This document shows, one piece after another, positions 52,709 to 62,331 of a DNA stretch of 64,000 nucleotides. The notes beneath the pieces are model-generated. The model was not told the origin of the DNA, searched no databases, and worked only from the letters and a program-made list of their open reading frames with translations. How positions within the stretch are numbered: position 1 is the stretch's first letter; each line of letters opens with the position of its first letter. Source of the stretch: Planktotalea arctica (GTDB taxonomy: Bacteria > Pseudomonadota > Alphaproteobacteria > Rhodobacterales > Rhodobacteraceae); contig NZ_MUHR01000002.1 in the NCBI RefSeq assembly GCF_002105285.1, positions 98,833-162,832 on the forward strand. Reading direction: 5' to 3'. The position numbers and the translations under genes are program-made.

Positions 52709-54106
52709 ATGATACCAGTACAAGGCTACACAGGGGCGCGCGTCGGCGTGCTTGGGCTGGGACGCTCTGGGCTGTCGGCAGCGCGCGCATTGCGCGCGGG
52801 CGGCGCAACGCCGATCTGCTGGGACGACAATGAAGCGGCAAGAACCATCGCTGAGGGCGAGGGGTTTGAGACGGCCAAACTCACGGGGCAAACCTTAGCC
52901 GAGCTTGCGTTGCTGATTGTTTCGCCGGGCATTGCGCATCTTTATCCAAGCCCGAACCCTGTCATCAAGGAGGCGCTGGAAAAAGGCGTGCCTGTGGACA
53001 ACGACATTTCACTCTTTTTCCGCTCTTTCGCGACTTCCGAGTGGGACAACCTCGATGTGACCCCGCGGGTGGTGGCGGTGACGGGATCGAACGGGAAATC
53101 CACGACTTCGGCCTTGATCCATCACGTTCTGGAGCACACGGGCCGCGCGAGCCAACTTGCCGGCAATATCGGGCGCGGGGTGCTGGACATTGATCCTGCA
53201 ATTGACGGCGAAGTCGTTGTGCTCGAGCTGTCGTCCTATCAGACCGACTTTGCGCGCGCGCTTACGCCGGATATTGCAGTGTTCACCAATCTCTCGCCAG
53301 ATCACCTTGATCGTCACGCTGGTATGGGCGGCTATTTCGCTGCGAAACGCCGCTTGTTCGCAGAGGGTGGACCGGAGCGTGCGATCATTGGCGTGGACGA
53401 GGACGAGGGGCTGTATCTGGCCGGACAAATGGCCGAGGGCCCGCAGGATGATCGGGTGATCCGCATCTCTGTCGAACGCAAGCTAACGGACTTTGGCTGG
53501 ACGGTTTTTGCGCGCAAAGGCTTTCTGTCGGAGTATCGCAAGGGGCGTCAGATCGGCTCGATCGATTTGCGCGCGATCAAGGGTCTGCCCGGCTCGCACA
53601 ACCACCAGAACGCCTGTTGCGCCTATGCTGTCTGCCGCACGCTGGGTTTGGCTCCTCGCGTGATTGAAGCAGGCTTTGCGACGTATCCCGGATTGCCGCA
53701 CCGCAGCCAGATCGTGGCAGAGGCAAATGGCGTGACCTATGTGAACGATAGTAAAGCGACCAACGTGGACAGTGCGGTCAAGGCGTTGGAGGCGTTCAAG
53801 AAAATCCGCTGGATATGTGGCGGATTGGAGAAAGAGGGCGGCGTTGAGGCTTTGTCTGCGGCGGCTGGCGAGGTTTTGAAAGCCTATGTGATCGGGCGCG
53901 AGGCGGCTTCGTTTGCAATGCAATTAGCAGGGGTCGAGACAGAGGTGTGCACGTCTATGGAGGTCGCTGTGACCCGTGCGATGGAAGATGCGGGCGAGGG
54001 CGAGACGGTTTTGCTAGCCCCAGCAGCGGCGAGTTTTGATCAATATGATAGTTTCGAGAAACGTGGCGATCATTTTGCGGAACTGGTGAAGGCGGGTTTG
54101 GTGTAA
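52709..54106 (+). CDS. murD: UDP-N-acetylmuramoylalanine--D-glutamate ligase
   Basis: The 465-residue ligase adds D-glutamate to UDP-MurNAc-L-Ala. It has the N-terminal Rossmann motif [17 protein letters not shown], the ATP loop [41 protein letters not shown], and the C-terminal [20 protein letters not shown] 52709 follows AAGGTGGG. In related genomes ftsW and murG come next, but here the cluster stops and an AT-rich spacer follows. A perfect palindrome lies two bases after its stop. Confidence 0.96.
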   Translation: MIPVQGYTGARVGVLGLGRSGLSAARALRAGGATPICWDDNEAARTIAEGEGFETAKLTGQTLAELALLIVSPGIAHLYPSPNPVIKEALEKGVPVDNDISLFFRSFATSEWDNLDVTPRVVAVTGSNGKSTTSALIHHVLEHTGRASQLAGNIGRGVLDIDPAIDGEVVVLELSSYQTDFARALTPDIAVFTNLSPDHLDRHAGMGGYFAAKRRLFAEGGPERAIIGVDEDEGLYLAGQMAEGPQDDRVIRISVERKLTDFGWTVFARKGFLSEYRKGRQIGSIDLRAIKGLPGSHNHQNACCAYAVCRTLGLAPRVIEAGFATYPGLPHRSQIVAEANGVTYVNDSKATNVDSAVKALEAFKKIRWICGGLEKEGGVEALSAAAGEVLKAYVIGREAASFAMQLAGVETEVCTSMEVAVTRAMEDAGEGETVLLAPAAASFDQYDSFEKRGDHFAELVKAGLV

Positions 54107-54107
54107 G

Positions 54108-54127
54108 ATGTTTCGCGCGCGAAACAT
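54108..54127. repeat. Perfect 20-bp palindrome, parS-like half-sites
   Basis: ATGTTTCGCGCGCGAAACAT is perfectly palindromic. The outer half-sites TGTTTC/GAAACA equal those of the ParB site parS, but the centre is GCGCGC rather than ACGT-type, two bases longer. It could equally form an 8-bp hairpin ending murD, with TTTG after it. Confidence 0.6.
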
Positions 54128-54181
54128 TTGTTGTTTATTAATAAAGGGTTAATTGGTGCATGAGGTGAGTTTTTCGATTTT

Positions 54182-54298
54182 TTGAGTTTTTTCCTTTGGC
54201 TAATAAGCAGCCCGCTTTTGAAAAGAAAAGATGCGTCTTTTGTTGACGGTCTGAATGGTGCAGGAAAAACTATGTTAGGTTTCACAACCTTTGCATGA
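54182..54298 (+). other. Short open frame with a Walker-A-like motif, doubtful gene
   Basis: A frame open from 54164 to the stop at 54296-54298 reads, from a possible TTG at 54182, a 38-residue peptide containing FVDGLNGAGKTMLGFTTFA. The GLNGAGKT piece looks like a P-loop, but no domain surrounds it and no ribosome binding site was found. It may be a gene remnant or chance. Confidence 0.2.
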
Positions 54299-54385
54299 TT
54301 GACTGCAGTGTAACAAACGCTGAACATCGTGTAACGGGTTTTATGTTGTGCACGTTTGAGGGGAAAATCTTCAAGCCATCTATTG

Positions 54386-54802
54386 CTATTTTTGCTTTCG
54401 CCACTCTGCAAGGCGCGCGTCTAAAATAGGCTTTAACAAGTCGAAATTATCCCAAGTATCCTCAACGTGATAAACTGAGGGAAGGTCCAAAACTAAGATG
54501 TTAAAATAATCGTCAGAAAAGCCCTTTTCATAGTAGCGACTAGCAAAGGCATTACCCTCGTCATTGAGGTCTTCATCAACAAATTTCTCGTCGCACGCTT
54601 CGATGAAAATTTGCGCGGGTGATGACCTCCGTTGGCTCAATTTTGGAATACTATCTGGAAACACTTGAGTGTGCATTTTTCCCCCGAGACCAGAGAGCAA
54701 TGCCCAAGCTACAAACATTCCAATATGGGTAGCCCCTGCGACTTGCTCTAATTCTGCTGGGAAATCCCCGCCATAGTGCCATGAGGCGTCATCGTATTTC
54801 AT
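54386..54802 (-). CDS. DUF7832-like protein of unknown function
   Basis: The 138-residue protein begins KYDDASWHYGGDFPAEL and continues with GATHIGMFVAWALLSGLGG, a pattern I associate with the family listed as DUF7832. It ends in acidic and aromatic segments (VEDTWDNFDLLKPILDARL). It is cytoplasmic. Proteins of this kind often sit alone near toxin or immunity loci, but no toxin gene is visible here. The gene is clearly more AT-rich than the dcw and dpp genes around it, suggesting recent transfer. The start at 54802 has GGGAAAA upstream. An in-frame ATG at 54874 is less likely. Confidence 0.65.
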   Translation of the reverse strand: MKYDDASWHYGGDFPAELEQVAGATHIGMFVAWALLSGLGGKMHTQVFPDSIPKLSQRRSSPAQIFIEACDEKFVDEDLNDEGNAFASRYYEKGFSDDYFNILVLDLPSVYHVEDTWDNFDLLKPILDARLAEWRKQK

Positions 54803-55061
54803 ATTAAATTTTTCCCGAGTACGTGTTCTATATGCTCGGTAGCGTATTTCGAAAATAATAATTACGGAACACACGATGCAGGCTGGCTATGTCGTATAAG
54901 TCATGCGAATTCTGATAAGCGCTGTTATGTGAAGCACATCAGATGTAGCTAAATTGTGGTAATGTATCCTGTACAGTTCGCTAAAAAGTGCAGGTGCTGA
55001 CGGCGGTCGGCATATGCGCGGCGGGCTGACGCCCTTGATTCCGCGCACGGTCGTTGCTGGC

Positions 55062-56036
55062 TTACCGCCCGCGAACTCGTGGATCGAGTGCATCGCGCAG
55101 ACCATCGCCAAGGTAATTCACCGACAGAACCGTCAGGGAAATTGCGATACCGGGGAGCAACACCCGCTCGGGATATTCGGTCATGCGCGGTACGCTATCG
55201 GCCAGCATTTTGCCCCATGTAGGGAAATCGGAGGGGAAGCCGACGCCTAGGAAGCTAAGAGCGCTTTCGGTGATGATCGCGGTGGCGAGGCCCAGTGTGG
55301 CCGAAACCATGATCGGTGACATGATATTGGGCAGCAAATGCCGCGTGATGATCTTGCCGGGCGTGGTGCCGATCGAGCGGGCGGCGAGGATGAACTCGCG
55401 TTCTTTCAACGCCAGAACTTCGCCGCGCACGATACGGGCGGTTTGCATCCAGCTTGTGATGCCGATGACGCCAACGATGAGGATGAACATACCCTCCTCT
55501 GGCCCGAACGCGGCGCGGAGCGGTTGGCGGAATAGCGTCACAGCGACAAGTAGCAAAGGCAGCAGCGGCAGGGACAGCACCAGATCGGTAAAGCGCATCA
55601 GGATACCGTCGAGGCGCTTGAAATAGCCTGAAAGCACGCCGATCAGCGTGCCAAGGAAGAGCGCCAATACCATTGCCGCCCAGCCTACGGCGAGCGATGT
55701 GCGCCCGCCCTTGATCATATTGGCGAGCATGTCGCGGCCCAGGTTGTCCGTGCCCAGCGGGCGGTTCCACGCGATCTTGGCGCTCCCATCCCACAGCCAT
55801 GTGTAGATCGGGCGCATGTCCTTGTTGCGGATGTCGAGTTTCTGCGCGTCCAGCGTCCAGATATAGGGGCCGATGATCACGAAGAGGGTGATGAAGAGCA
55901 AGAAGCCACCGCCGAACAGCGCGCCTTTATGTTTGCGGAACTGGTCCCACACATCGCGCCATTGGCTGCGCGGGGGCTTGGACGGCTCTTTGTCTTTCAG
56001 GGCCTCGATCGGGTCGATTTGCAGCGTATCAGTCAT
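55062..56036 (-). CDS. Peptide-type ABC transporter permease, DppC/OppC family
   Basis: The 324-residue inner-membrane protein has a long cytoplasmic N-terminus (QIDPIEALKDKEPSKPPRSQ) and six helices. It has the OppC N-domain (FRKHKGALFGGGFLLFITLF), the LGTDNLGRDML motif, and the permease EAA loop around AARSIGTTPGKIITRHLLPN. With the DppB-type partner it forms the channel. ATG 56036 lies inside the end of that partner gene, overlapping it by 8 bases, so the pair is translationally coupled. It is the last gene of the minus-strand operon. Confidence 0.92.
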   Translation of the reverse strand: MTDTLQIDPIEALKDKEPSKPPRSQWRDVWDQFRKHKGALFGGGFLLFITLFVIIGPYIWTLDAQKLDIRNKDMRPIYTWLWDGSAKIAWNRPLGTDNLGRDMLANMIKGGRTSLAVGWAAMVLALFLGTLIGVLSGYFKRLDGILMRFTDLVLSLPLLPLLLVAVTLFRQPLRAAFGPEEGMFILIVGVIGITSWMQTARIVRGEVLALKEREFILAARSIGTTPGKIITRHLLPNIMSPIMVSATLGLATAIITESALSFLGVGFPSDFPTWGKMLADSVPRMTEYPERVLLPGIAISLTVLSVNYLGDGLRDALDPRVRGR

Positions 56037-57036
56037 AGCGGATCCTCGGATCAAGGACGCCGTAGAGGATATCGGCGATCAGGTTGAAGACCACGATCAG
56101 GATCGCGAAAATGAAAGTGAGTGTCAGAACCATGGGAATGTCATTGGCGAACAATGCGGTAAGCAAAAGCTGCCCGATGCCATTCACCTTAAACACGTTC
56201 TCGGTGATGATCGCGCCACCAAAGATTGCAGGCATGCCAAGCGCGATCACCGTAACAACGGGGATCATCGAGTTGCGCAAGACGTGAACCATGACCACGA
56301 CCGCTTCGGAGAGGCCCTTGGCGCGGGCGGTACGCACATAATCTTCATTGAGGTTCTCGAGCATGGAAGCGCGCATGTAGCGGCTGATCTGTGCAGTGGT
56401 TTGCAGGGCAAGCACCATGACCGGCATGATCATTTGCATGAACTGCACTTTGAAGCTGGCCCAATCTGTGACCACATGGGTGGTGTCATAGATCGAGGGA
56501 AACCAGCCTAGCTGCACGGAAAACAGCACGATCAGCAGAGGGCCGGTAAAGAACGGCGGAATCGAAAATCCGATCATAGACACGAAGGTGCCGGCCTGAT
56601 CGAACACCGAATACTGACGGTACGCGGAATAGATGCCGATGGGCAGCGCGATCAGGATGCCGACGATATAGGCCATGCCCACAACCCAAAGCGTCTGGGG
56701 CATGCGCTGCACCACGATATCCATCACCGGGCTGCGGGTCTGCCACGAGATCACGCGCTGCATGCCCTCGGTATATGTGGTGCCCCACATCCAGTCCCAA
56801 AACACCATCGGCTCGACGACGAAGAACTGATAGAGCCATTTGAAGAAGCGGATATGCGCGGGTTGGCCGAGGCCAAGTGCTTCGCGCATTTTCTCTTTGA
56901 CCTCGGGGGGGACGGTCAGCGGCACCTGCGCCATGGGATCGCCGGGGGCAAGTTCGAGCAGCAAGAAGATCACCAATGCGATGAAAAGCAAGGTCGGGAC
57001 CGAGAGTATCAGCCGTCTAATGGTGAATGTCAGCAT
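56029..57036 (-). CDS. Peptide-type ABC transporter permease, DppB/OppB family
   Basis: The 335-residue permease starts LTFTIRRLILSVPTLLFIALVIFLLLELAPGDP, the typical DppB opening. Its EAA loop reads DYVRTARAKGLSEAVVVMVHVLRNSMIPV, and it ends GVLDPRIRYD. The insertion with VEPMVFWDWMWGTTYTEGMQRV between the first two helices is longer than in E. coli DppB. It lies 168 bases downstream of the binding-protein gene, with a terminator hairpin between them. Confidence 0.92.
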   Translation of the reverse strand: MLTFTIRRLILSVPTLLFIALVIFLLLELAPGDPMAQVPLTVPPEVKEKMREALGLGQPAHIRFFKWLYQFFVVEPMVFWDWMWGTTYTEGMQRVISWQTRSPVMDIVVQRMPQTLWVVGMAYIVGILIALPIGIYSAYRQYSVFDQAGTFVSMIGFSIPPFFTGPLLIVLFSVQLGWFPSIYDTTHVVTDWASFKVQFMQMIMPVMVLALQTTAQISRYMRASMLENLNEDYVRTARAKGLSEAVVVMVHVLRNSMIPVVTVIALGMPAIFGGAIITENVFKVNGIGQLLLTALFANDIPMVLTLTFIFAILIVVFNLIADILYGVLDPRIRYD

Positions 57037-57153
57037 AGTCTGGCCGGATCCGATTCATCTGCTCGCCTATGGGGCAAGTGGGTCTGTTTGGTCGGCGATA
57101 TCTCTGCGAGCACGGGGGCGGCGATACAGCGAACGAAACGATTGGAGGGTGCG

Positions 57154-57188
57154 AAAAAGGGTGCCCCGCGACATAGCCGCGAGGCACC
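57154..57188 (-). terminator. Hairpin between binding-protein and permease genes of the ABC operon
   Basis: On the minus strand an 11-bp stem (57188-57178 with 57070-series partner 57170-57160, one G-U pair) with a 7-base loop is followed by CTTTTT. It lies 17 bases after the binding-protein stop and probably lets only part of the transcription continue into the permeases. Confidence 0.82.
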
Positions 57189-57204
57189 GGTTAAGCGCTA
57201 TGGC

Positions 57205-58908
57205 TTATTTGATGCGGTACCAATCCGCGACATTCCAAAGCTCGCTATCCCAAGTGTTCAGGACAACGCCGCCAAGGGAGTTCGCATGCGCCGAAACGCG
57301 GCCACGATCGACCAGAGGCAGAATGGAGTAGCTTTCTTTCGTCAGCATGTCGTTCAGCTTCTTGGCAATCTCGCCGCGCTTTTCCAGCTCGCCTGTCTTG
57401 CCAAGCTCGGCAACGAGCGCGTCATACGCGGGATCGCAGAAACGGTTGATGTTCTCACCCTGCCACTGCGTGTCAGGACCGGGGTGCTTGTCGCAGGTGC
57501 GCTGCGCAAGATAGCTTTCCGGATCGGTGCCGTCGAAGTTGTTGGCGTACATTTCAACGTCCGCGTAGAACTTCTGGAACGTATCGGGCGAGCCGGGATC
57601 GCCGCCGAAGTAGACGGAACCGTCGATGTTGCGCAGCTCGGTTTCAACACCGATCTGTGCCCATGAGTCCTTGATCAGGGCTTGGAAGTCCTGACGCACG
57701 GCGTTTGTCGATGTCTGGAAAAGAATGGAAAGCTTGATGCCATCCTTCTCGCGGACACCGTCGCCATCGCTGTCGACCCAGCCTGCATCGTCAAGCATGG
57801 CATTCGCGCCTGCGATATCCTGCGTCAGGCAGTCCGTGTTGTCAGAGGCATAAAGCGCAGGGGCAGGAACGAGGTTACAGGTTGGGCGACCCGCCTGACC
57901 GTAGCCGACTTCGACCAGCAGATCGCGGTCAATCGCCATGGACAGTGCTTTGCGCACGGCCAGATCGGTCATGAAGGGATGCGGATGCTTGGCAGTGGAA
58001 CGCTCGCCTTCGGGAAGGTCCGGCGAGGGGTTGGTCATATTCATTTCCAAACGCTCGACGAGCGAACCGAAGGCCGCGATTGTCTTGCCCTTGCCGCCTT
58101 CTGCCATCTTCGCGATGACATCGGGTGCCAGTTGCAGGTTCCACGCATAATCGAACTCGCCGGTTTCAAGAACCGCGCGGCCTGCGCCGACAGCATCGCC
58201 GCCACCTTTGAAGGTCAGTGTCGCAAACGCCGGCTTGGACGCATCGCGAAAGTTCTGGTTGGCTTCCATCTGGATCACGTCATTGGGGCGGAAATCCGTG
58301 ACGGTGAAAGGACCGGTGCCGATCGGGCCAAAGTTGGCTTCTGTGCACTCGGGCGCACGAGCACCAAGGCACTCAGCGAACTGTGCTGCTTGCAGGATCG
58401 GGGATTGCCCGCCCATGAAGGGGCCATATGGATTGGGTTTTGGCTCGGAAAATGTGACCGTGACGGTCAGATCATCGACCACTTCAACGCCCTCGACACC
58501 CTCGAATTTAGCAAGCTGCGCGCAGCCGCCCTCGGGGTGCATACAGTAATCGGCCGTGAACTTGAGATCGGCAGAGGTGACGGGGGATCCGTCAGACCAG
58601 AGCAGGCCGGACTTCAGTTTCCATGTGATCGATTTGAGATCAGCCGCAACGCCGCCGTTCTCAACCGTGGGGATTTCGCTGGCCAGATAGGGCACCAATG
58701 CGCCATTCTGGTCATAGCGGCCAAGCGGTTCGATTACGAGTGATGCCGCCTCGATGTCCTTGGTGCCGCTGGACAAGTACGGGTTCAGCGTCGAGGGCGC
58801 TTGCCAATAGATGATATTGACGTTGCCGTCTGCGCCGCGCTCGGCCATGGCCATCGGGGCCATTGCAAAACTCGCGGCTGCACCCAGCATAAGTGTGCGA
58901 AACTTCAT
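57205..58908 (-). CDS. Peptide-type ABC transporter solute-binding protein (family 5)
   Basis: The 567-residue periplasmic protein has a Sec signal peptide (RTLMLGAAASFAMAPMAMA) and the SBP family 5 layout. The landmarks are LVIEPLGRYDQNGALVPYLA, TWKLKSGLLWSDGSPVTSADL, then FMTDLAVRKALSMAIDRDLL and ANAMLDDAGWVDSDGDGVREKDG. Family members bind oligopeptides, dipeptides, opines or other ligands, and the ligand here is unknown. The nearby hydrolases for acylated amino acids suggest peptides or N-acyl amino acids (inference). AAGGAGAG before the ATG is a strong ribosome binding site. Confidence 0.9.
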   Translation of the reverse strand: MKFRTLMLGAAASFAMAPMAMAERGADGNVNIIYWQAPSTLNPYLSSGTKDIEAASLVIEPLGRYDQNGALVPYLASEIPTVENGGVAADLKSITWKLKSGLLWSDGSPVTSADLKFTADYCMHPEGGCAQLAKFEGVEGVEVVDDLTVTVTFSEPKPNPYGPFMGGQSPILQAAQFAECLGARAPECTEANFGPIGTGPFTVTDFRPNDVIQMEANQNFRDASKPAFATLTFKGGGDAVGAGRAVLETGEFDYAWNLQLAPDVIAKMAEGGKGKTIAAFGSLVERLEMNMTNPSPDLPEGERSTAKHPHPFMTDLAVRKALSMAIDRDLLVEVGYGQAGRPTCNLVPAPALYASDNTDCLTQDIAGANAMLDDAGWVDSDGDGVREKDGIKLSILFQTSTNAVRQDFQALIKDSWAQIGVETELRNIDGSVYFGGDPGSPDTFQKFYADVEMYANNFDGTDPESYLAQRTCDKHPGPDTQWQGENINRFCDPAYDALVAELGKTGELEKRGEIAKKLNDMLTKESYSILPLVDRGRVSAHANSLGGVVLNTWDSELWNVADWYRIK

Positions 58909-59248
58909 GTGTCTCTCCTTGTTGTGCAGGGCGCACCCGATGGTGGGGGCAACCTTGCAATTCTTTCGAACCGGTTTGCGCCGGCTTCTTGATTACGATC
59001 GAAGATATGAAGCCATAACAACGCCACTTGCGGTGCGTCTGTCCCTATTCCCCCGAACACTGACCCTATCGAAGCAGAGTTTGGAAAAATTGCAAGCTCC
59101 TTAAAATGTTGGATCTGGACGGCTTTGCGCGTCAAACAAAAGTTCCGATCAGAGCGCTTGACCGCGCGGATAGCAAAATCGCTTGGGATTTGACAACGCG
59201 CGCCAAGTGCTTCTAGCTTGCGATGACGCACGCATCGGGGGACATTGG
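58909..59248. other. Divergent promoter region of the ABC transporter genes
   Basis: The 340-base spacer separates the minus-strand binding-protein/permease operon from the plus-strand ATPase gene. It must hold both promoters. Only the plus-strand candidate at 59190-59218 is recognisable. No open frame with a ribosome binding site is present. Confidence 0.5.
59190..59218 (+). promoter_or_regulatory. Candidate promoter of the fused ATPase gene
   Basis: TTGACA (59190-59195) is a perfect -35 box. A 17-bp spacer leads to CTAGCT (59213-59218), a weak -10. Confidence 0.45.
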
Positions 59249-61069
59249 ATGCTCGACCAACCCATCGCACGAATTGAGAACCTCAGGGTTGAATTCCAGA
59301 CCAAGGATGGCCCGGTCGTGGGGGTGGAGGATGTGTCCTTTACCATCAATCCCGGCGAAACGGTCTGCGTCGTGGGCGAGTCGGGGTCTGGCAAATCGGT
59401 CTCCTCGCTCTCGTTGATGCGACTTGTGGAATACGGCGGCGGTGAAATCGCCGGAGGGCGATTGATTTTTGATCGCAAGGAGCAAGGCCCGCTGGATTTG
59501 CGCGAAGCGAGCCCTGATTTGATGCGTTCGATTCGCGGCAATGAGATCGGAATGATCTTTCAAGAGCCGATGACGGCGCTCAATCCTGTGTTCACCGTTG
59601 GTCGCCAGTTGACCGAAGGGCTGCGTGTGCACCGCGGCATGAGCAAAAGGCAGGCCGAAGCGCGCGCGCTGGACTTAATGCGCCAGGTGCGCATTCCCGA
59701 GCCTGAGAAGCGGCTTGCGCAGTATCCACACGAGCTATCTGGCGGTATGCGCCAGCGTGTCGTGATCGCAATCGCGCTGGCCTGCGAGCCGCGTTTGTTG
59801 ATCGCGGACGAGCCGACGACGGCGCTTGATGTGACGATTCAGGCCGAAATTCTCGCGCTCATGGACCGCCTCAAGCGTGAAACAGGCACGGCGGTGATGT
59901 TCATCACACATGACATGGCGGTGGTTGCGCAGATGGCGGATCGCGTCGTCGTCATGTTTCGCGGCAACAAGGTGGAGGAGGGCACAGTCGAGGAAATCTT
60001 CGAAAATCCACAGCACCCCTACACCAAGGCGTTGTTGGCGGCGGTTCCCAAACTGGGTGAAATGCGAGGCAAATCGGCACCCGAGCCGATGAAGCTGCTT
60101 GGCCACGAGCAGGACGAGATCAAGCCGATCCCTGGCACGAACGAGCCGCTTCTGGCTGTTAGTGGCCTCACCACGCGCTTTCCCGTCACGGGCGGGCTGC
60201 TGCGCCGCGTGATCGCGAACGTACATGCGGCAGAGGATATTTCCTTTACCATCAACAAAGGGCAGACGCTGTCCTTGGTTGGCGAGTCCGGTTGCGGCAA
60301 GTCCACCGTTGGCCGCTCGCTCATGCGGCTTGTGGAGCCACTAAGCGGGCAAATCACACTCGCAGGCAAAGAGATCATGGACATGAACCAGTCCGAGCTG
60401 CGCGAGGCGCGCCGCGATATGCAGATGATTTTTCAGGACCCTTTCGCCTCGCTTAACCCGCAGATGCAGTTGATTGACCAAGTGGCCGAACCGATGCGCA
60501 ACTTTGGCACTGAAACCGGTCAAGCGTTGACGGACCGCGTCGAGATGCTGTTCGATCGCGTGGAATTGCCCCGCAGTTTCCTGCGCCGTTTCCCTCATGA
60601 GCTCTCTGGCGGGCAACGCCAGCGCGTCGCAATCGCCCGCGCGCTTGCACTTAATCCCAAGCTGATTGTGGCAGACGAGGCCGTCTCGGCGCTGGACGTT
60701 TCCGTTCAGGCGCAGGTGGTGAACCTGATGATGGAATTGCAGGCGGATCTCGGTCTTAGCTATCTGTTCATCAGCCACGATATGGCCGTGGTCGAACGCG
60801 TCAGCCATTACGTCGGCGTCATGTATCTGGGCCGCATCGTCGAAATGGGCCCGCGCGCGGCAGTGTTCGAGGACCCGCGCCATCCCTATACGCAAGCGCT
60901 GATGAAGGCTGTGCCGATCGCCGATCCGCGCCAGCGCAAGGACGAGAAGGATTTGAATTTCAAACCCATTCCGTCACCAATGCACCCTGCCGGATATGTG
61001 CCCGAGCCGTCAAAATATGAAGAGGTCGGGCCAGAGCATTTCGTGTTGCTAACGGATAGCGGATATTGA
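59249..61069 (+). CDS. Peptide-type ABC transporter, fused double ATPase (DppD-DppF)
   Basis: The 606-residue protein joins two ABC ATPases. The first (residues ~8-260) has Walker A GESGSGKS, signature LSGGMRQRV and Walker B LLIADEPTTALD. The second (~300-570) has GESGCGKST, LSGGQRQRV and LIVADEAVSALD, where the usual PT after DE is AV. Each is followed by the oligopeptide-transporter C-terminal element (HPYTKALLAAVPKL, HPYTQALMKAVPI). It powers the permeases encoded divergently to the left. ATG 59249 follows GGGGGA. An in-frame ATG at 59183 precedes the promoter candidate and is rejected. Confidence 0.93.
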   Translation: MLDQPIARIENLRVEFQTKDGPVVGVEDVSFTINPGETVCVVGESGSGKSVSSLSLMRLVEYGGGEIAGGRLIFDRKEQGPLDLREASPDLMRSIRGNEIGMIFQEPMTALNPVFTVGRQLTEGLRVHRGMSKRQAEARALDLMRQVRIPEPEKRLAQYPHELSGGMRQRVVIAIALACEPRLLIADEPTTALDVTIQAEILALMDRLKRETGTAVMFITHDMAVVAQMADRVVVMFRGNKVEEGTVEEIFENPQHPYTKALLAAVPKLGEMRGKSAPEPMKLLGHEQDEIKPIPGTNEPLLAVSGLTTRFPVTGGLLRRVIANVHAAEDISFTINKGQTLSLVGESGCGKSTVGRSLMRLVEPLSGQITLAGKEIMDMNQSELREARRDMQMIFQDPFASLNPQMQLIDQVAEPMRNFGTETGQALTDRVEMLFDRVELPRSFLRRFPHELSGGQRQRVAIARALALNPKLIVADEAVSALDVSVQAQVVNLMMELQADLGLSYLFISHDMAVVERVSHYVGVMYLGRIVEMGPRAAVFEDPRHPYTQALMKAVPIADPRQRKDEKDLNFKPIPSPMHPAGYVPEPSKYEEVGPEHFVLLTDSGY

Positions 61070-61158
61070 CGCTCTTGCAGAGATCAACCAAGCAGTACGA
61101 CGCATTTCTGTGCCACTCCTCTGGTTTGGCACCGCCCTTATGAACCAATAGGCTTTAC

Positions 61159-62331
61159 ATGACCCAAACCCTTTCCCCCTTAGAGTTGATGAGTAAACTC
61201 ATCTCCTTCCCGACTGTCAGCTGCGATAGTAACCTGCCGCTTATCGACTGGGTCGAGGCGTATTTGAACGGGCATGGCATCACCTGCCACCGTTTCTATG
61301 ACGACAAGGACGGCCGCCTTGTCGAAAAGGCAGCGCTGTTCGCGCATGTAGGTCCAGAGGTGGAGGGCGGAATCGTGTTGTCCGGCCATACGGACGTTGT
61401 GCCGGTTGAAGGGCAGCCTTGGGATACGGACCCTTGGACGGTCACCGAAAAGGATGGCAAATATTTCGGGCGCGGCACCTGTGATATGAAAGGCTTTGAC
61501 GGCCTCGCGATCTGGGCACTGGTGGAGGCGCATAAACGCGGCGTGAAACGCCCGCTGCAAATCGCCCTCAGCTTTGATGAGGAAGTCGGCTGCACCGGTG
61601 CACCCCCGATGATCGAGCGTATTTTGCAAACATTGCCCAAAGCCTCGACCGTGATCGTCGGGGAACCTTCGATGATGCAGGCCGTCACCGGCCATAAGGG
61701 GGGACGCGGATATCTGACGCATATCAAAGGGTTCGAGGTCCATAGCTCGATCCTGCACACGGGTGTCAACGCGATCATGTATGGCGCGAAGTTGATCGAG
61801 TGGGCGAATGATGTAAACACCGCCAACCTCGCGGCGACCCCCTCGGACATCGCCGCGCCGTTCTTTCCGCCATGTACGACGGCGCATGTGGGGATGATCA
61901 CAGGCGGCACGGCGCATAACATCACTGCCAAAGATTGCATCTTCGGCATGGATTTTCGCGTGGTTCCCGGGGAAGATCCGTTAATGTGGCGTGATCGCTA
62001 CATTGAAAAAGTGCGCGAGGTCGAGGCGATGATGCAGGCGGTCGTGCCCGAGACCCGCATCGAGATTTCTGAGAAATTCAACGTGCCGCCCCTGGTGCCC
62101 GAGGACGGCGGCGAGGCGGAAACGCTGGTGCGCCAGATCACGGGGGATAACGCATCGCATAAGGTCAGCTATGGTACCGAGGCGGGGCAATTTCAGCAGC
62201 GCGGCTATTCGGCGGTGATTTGCGGCCCCGGCGACATCGCGCAGGCGCATCAACCCAATGAGTTCTGCACGGTGGCGCAATTCAACGCAGGACATGCCTT
62301 TATGGAGAAGCTACTGGAGCGCCTTGCCTGA
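61159..62331 (+). CDS. argE: Acetylornithine deacetylase-type M20 hydrolase (ArgE)
   Basis: The 390-residue M20 metallohydrolase has the zinc ligands in SGHTDVVPVEG, GRGTCDMKGFDG and SFDEEVGCTGA, and a later HKVSYGTEAGQFQQRG that matches ArgE proper. It would deacetylate N-acetylornithine in arginine synthesis or a related N-acyl amino acid. Its place between a peptide transporter and an FAD oxidoreductase argues that it may serve catabolism here. The ATG overlap with the next gene (TGATG) shows coupling. The ATG at 61159 has only a weak ribosome binding site. Confidence 0.85.
   Translation: MTQTLSPLELMSKLISFPTVSCDSNLPLIDWVEAYLNGHGITCHRFYDDKDGRLVEKAALFAHVGPEVEGGIVLSGHTDVVPVEGQPWDTDPWTVTEKDGKYFGRGTCDMKGFDGLAIWALVEAHKRGVKRPLQIALSFDEEVGCTGAPPMIERILQTLPKASTVIVGEPSMMQAVTGHKGGRGYLTHIKGFEVHSSILHTGVNAIMYGAKLIEWANDVNTANLAATPSDIAAPFFPPCTTAHVGMITGGTAHNITAKDCIFGMDFRVVPGEDPLMWRDRYIEKVREVEAMMQAVVPETRIEISEKFNVPPLVPEDGGEAETLVRQITGDNASHKVSYGTEAGQFQQRGYSAVICGPGDIAQAHQPNEFCTVAQFNAGHAFMEKLLERLA

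Noticed and set aside
54108..54127. Canonical parS site
   Set aside because: The half-sites fit but the centre is two bases longer than the 16-bp consensus, so it is reported only as parS-like.
54070..54411. Minus-strand open frame of 113 codons after murD
   Set aside because: It is antisense to the murD end and crosses the palindrome. The AT-rich spacer gives a Lys/Asn-rich product without a start signal.
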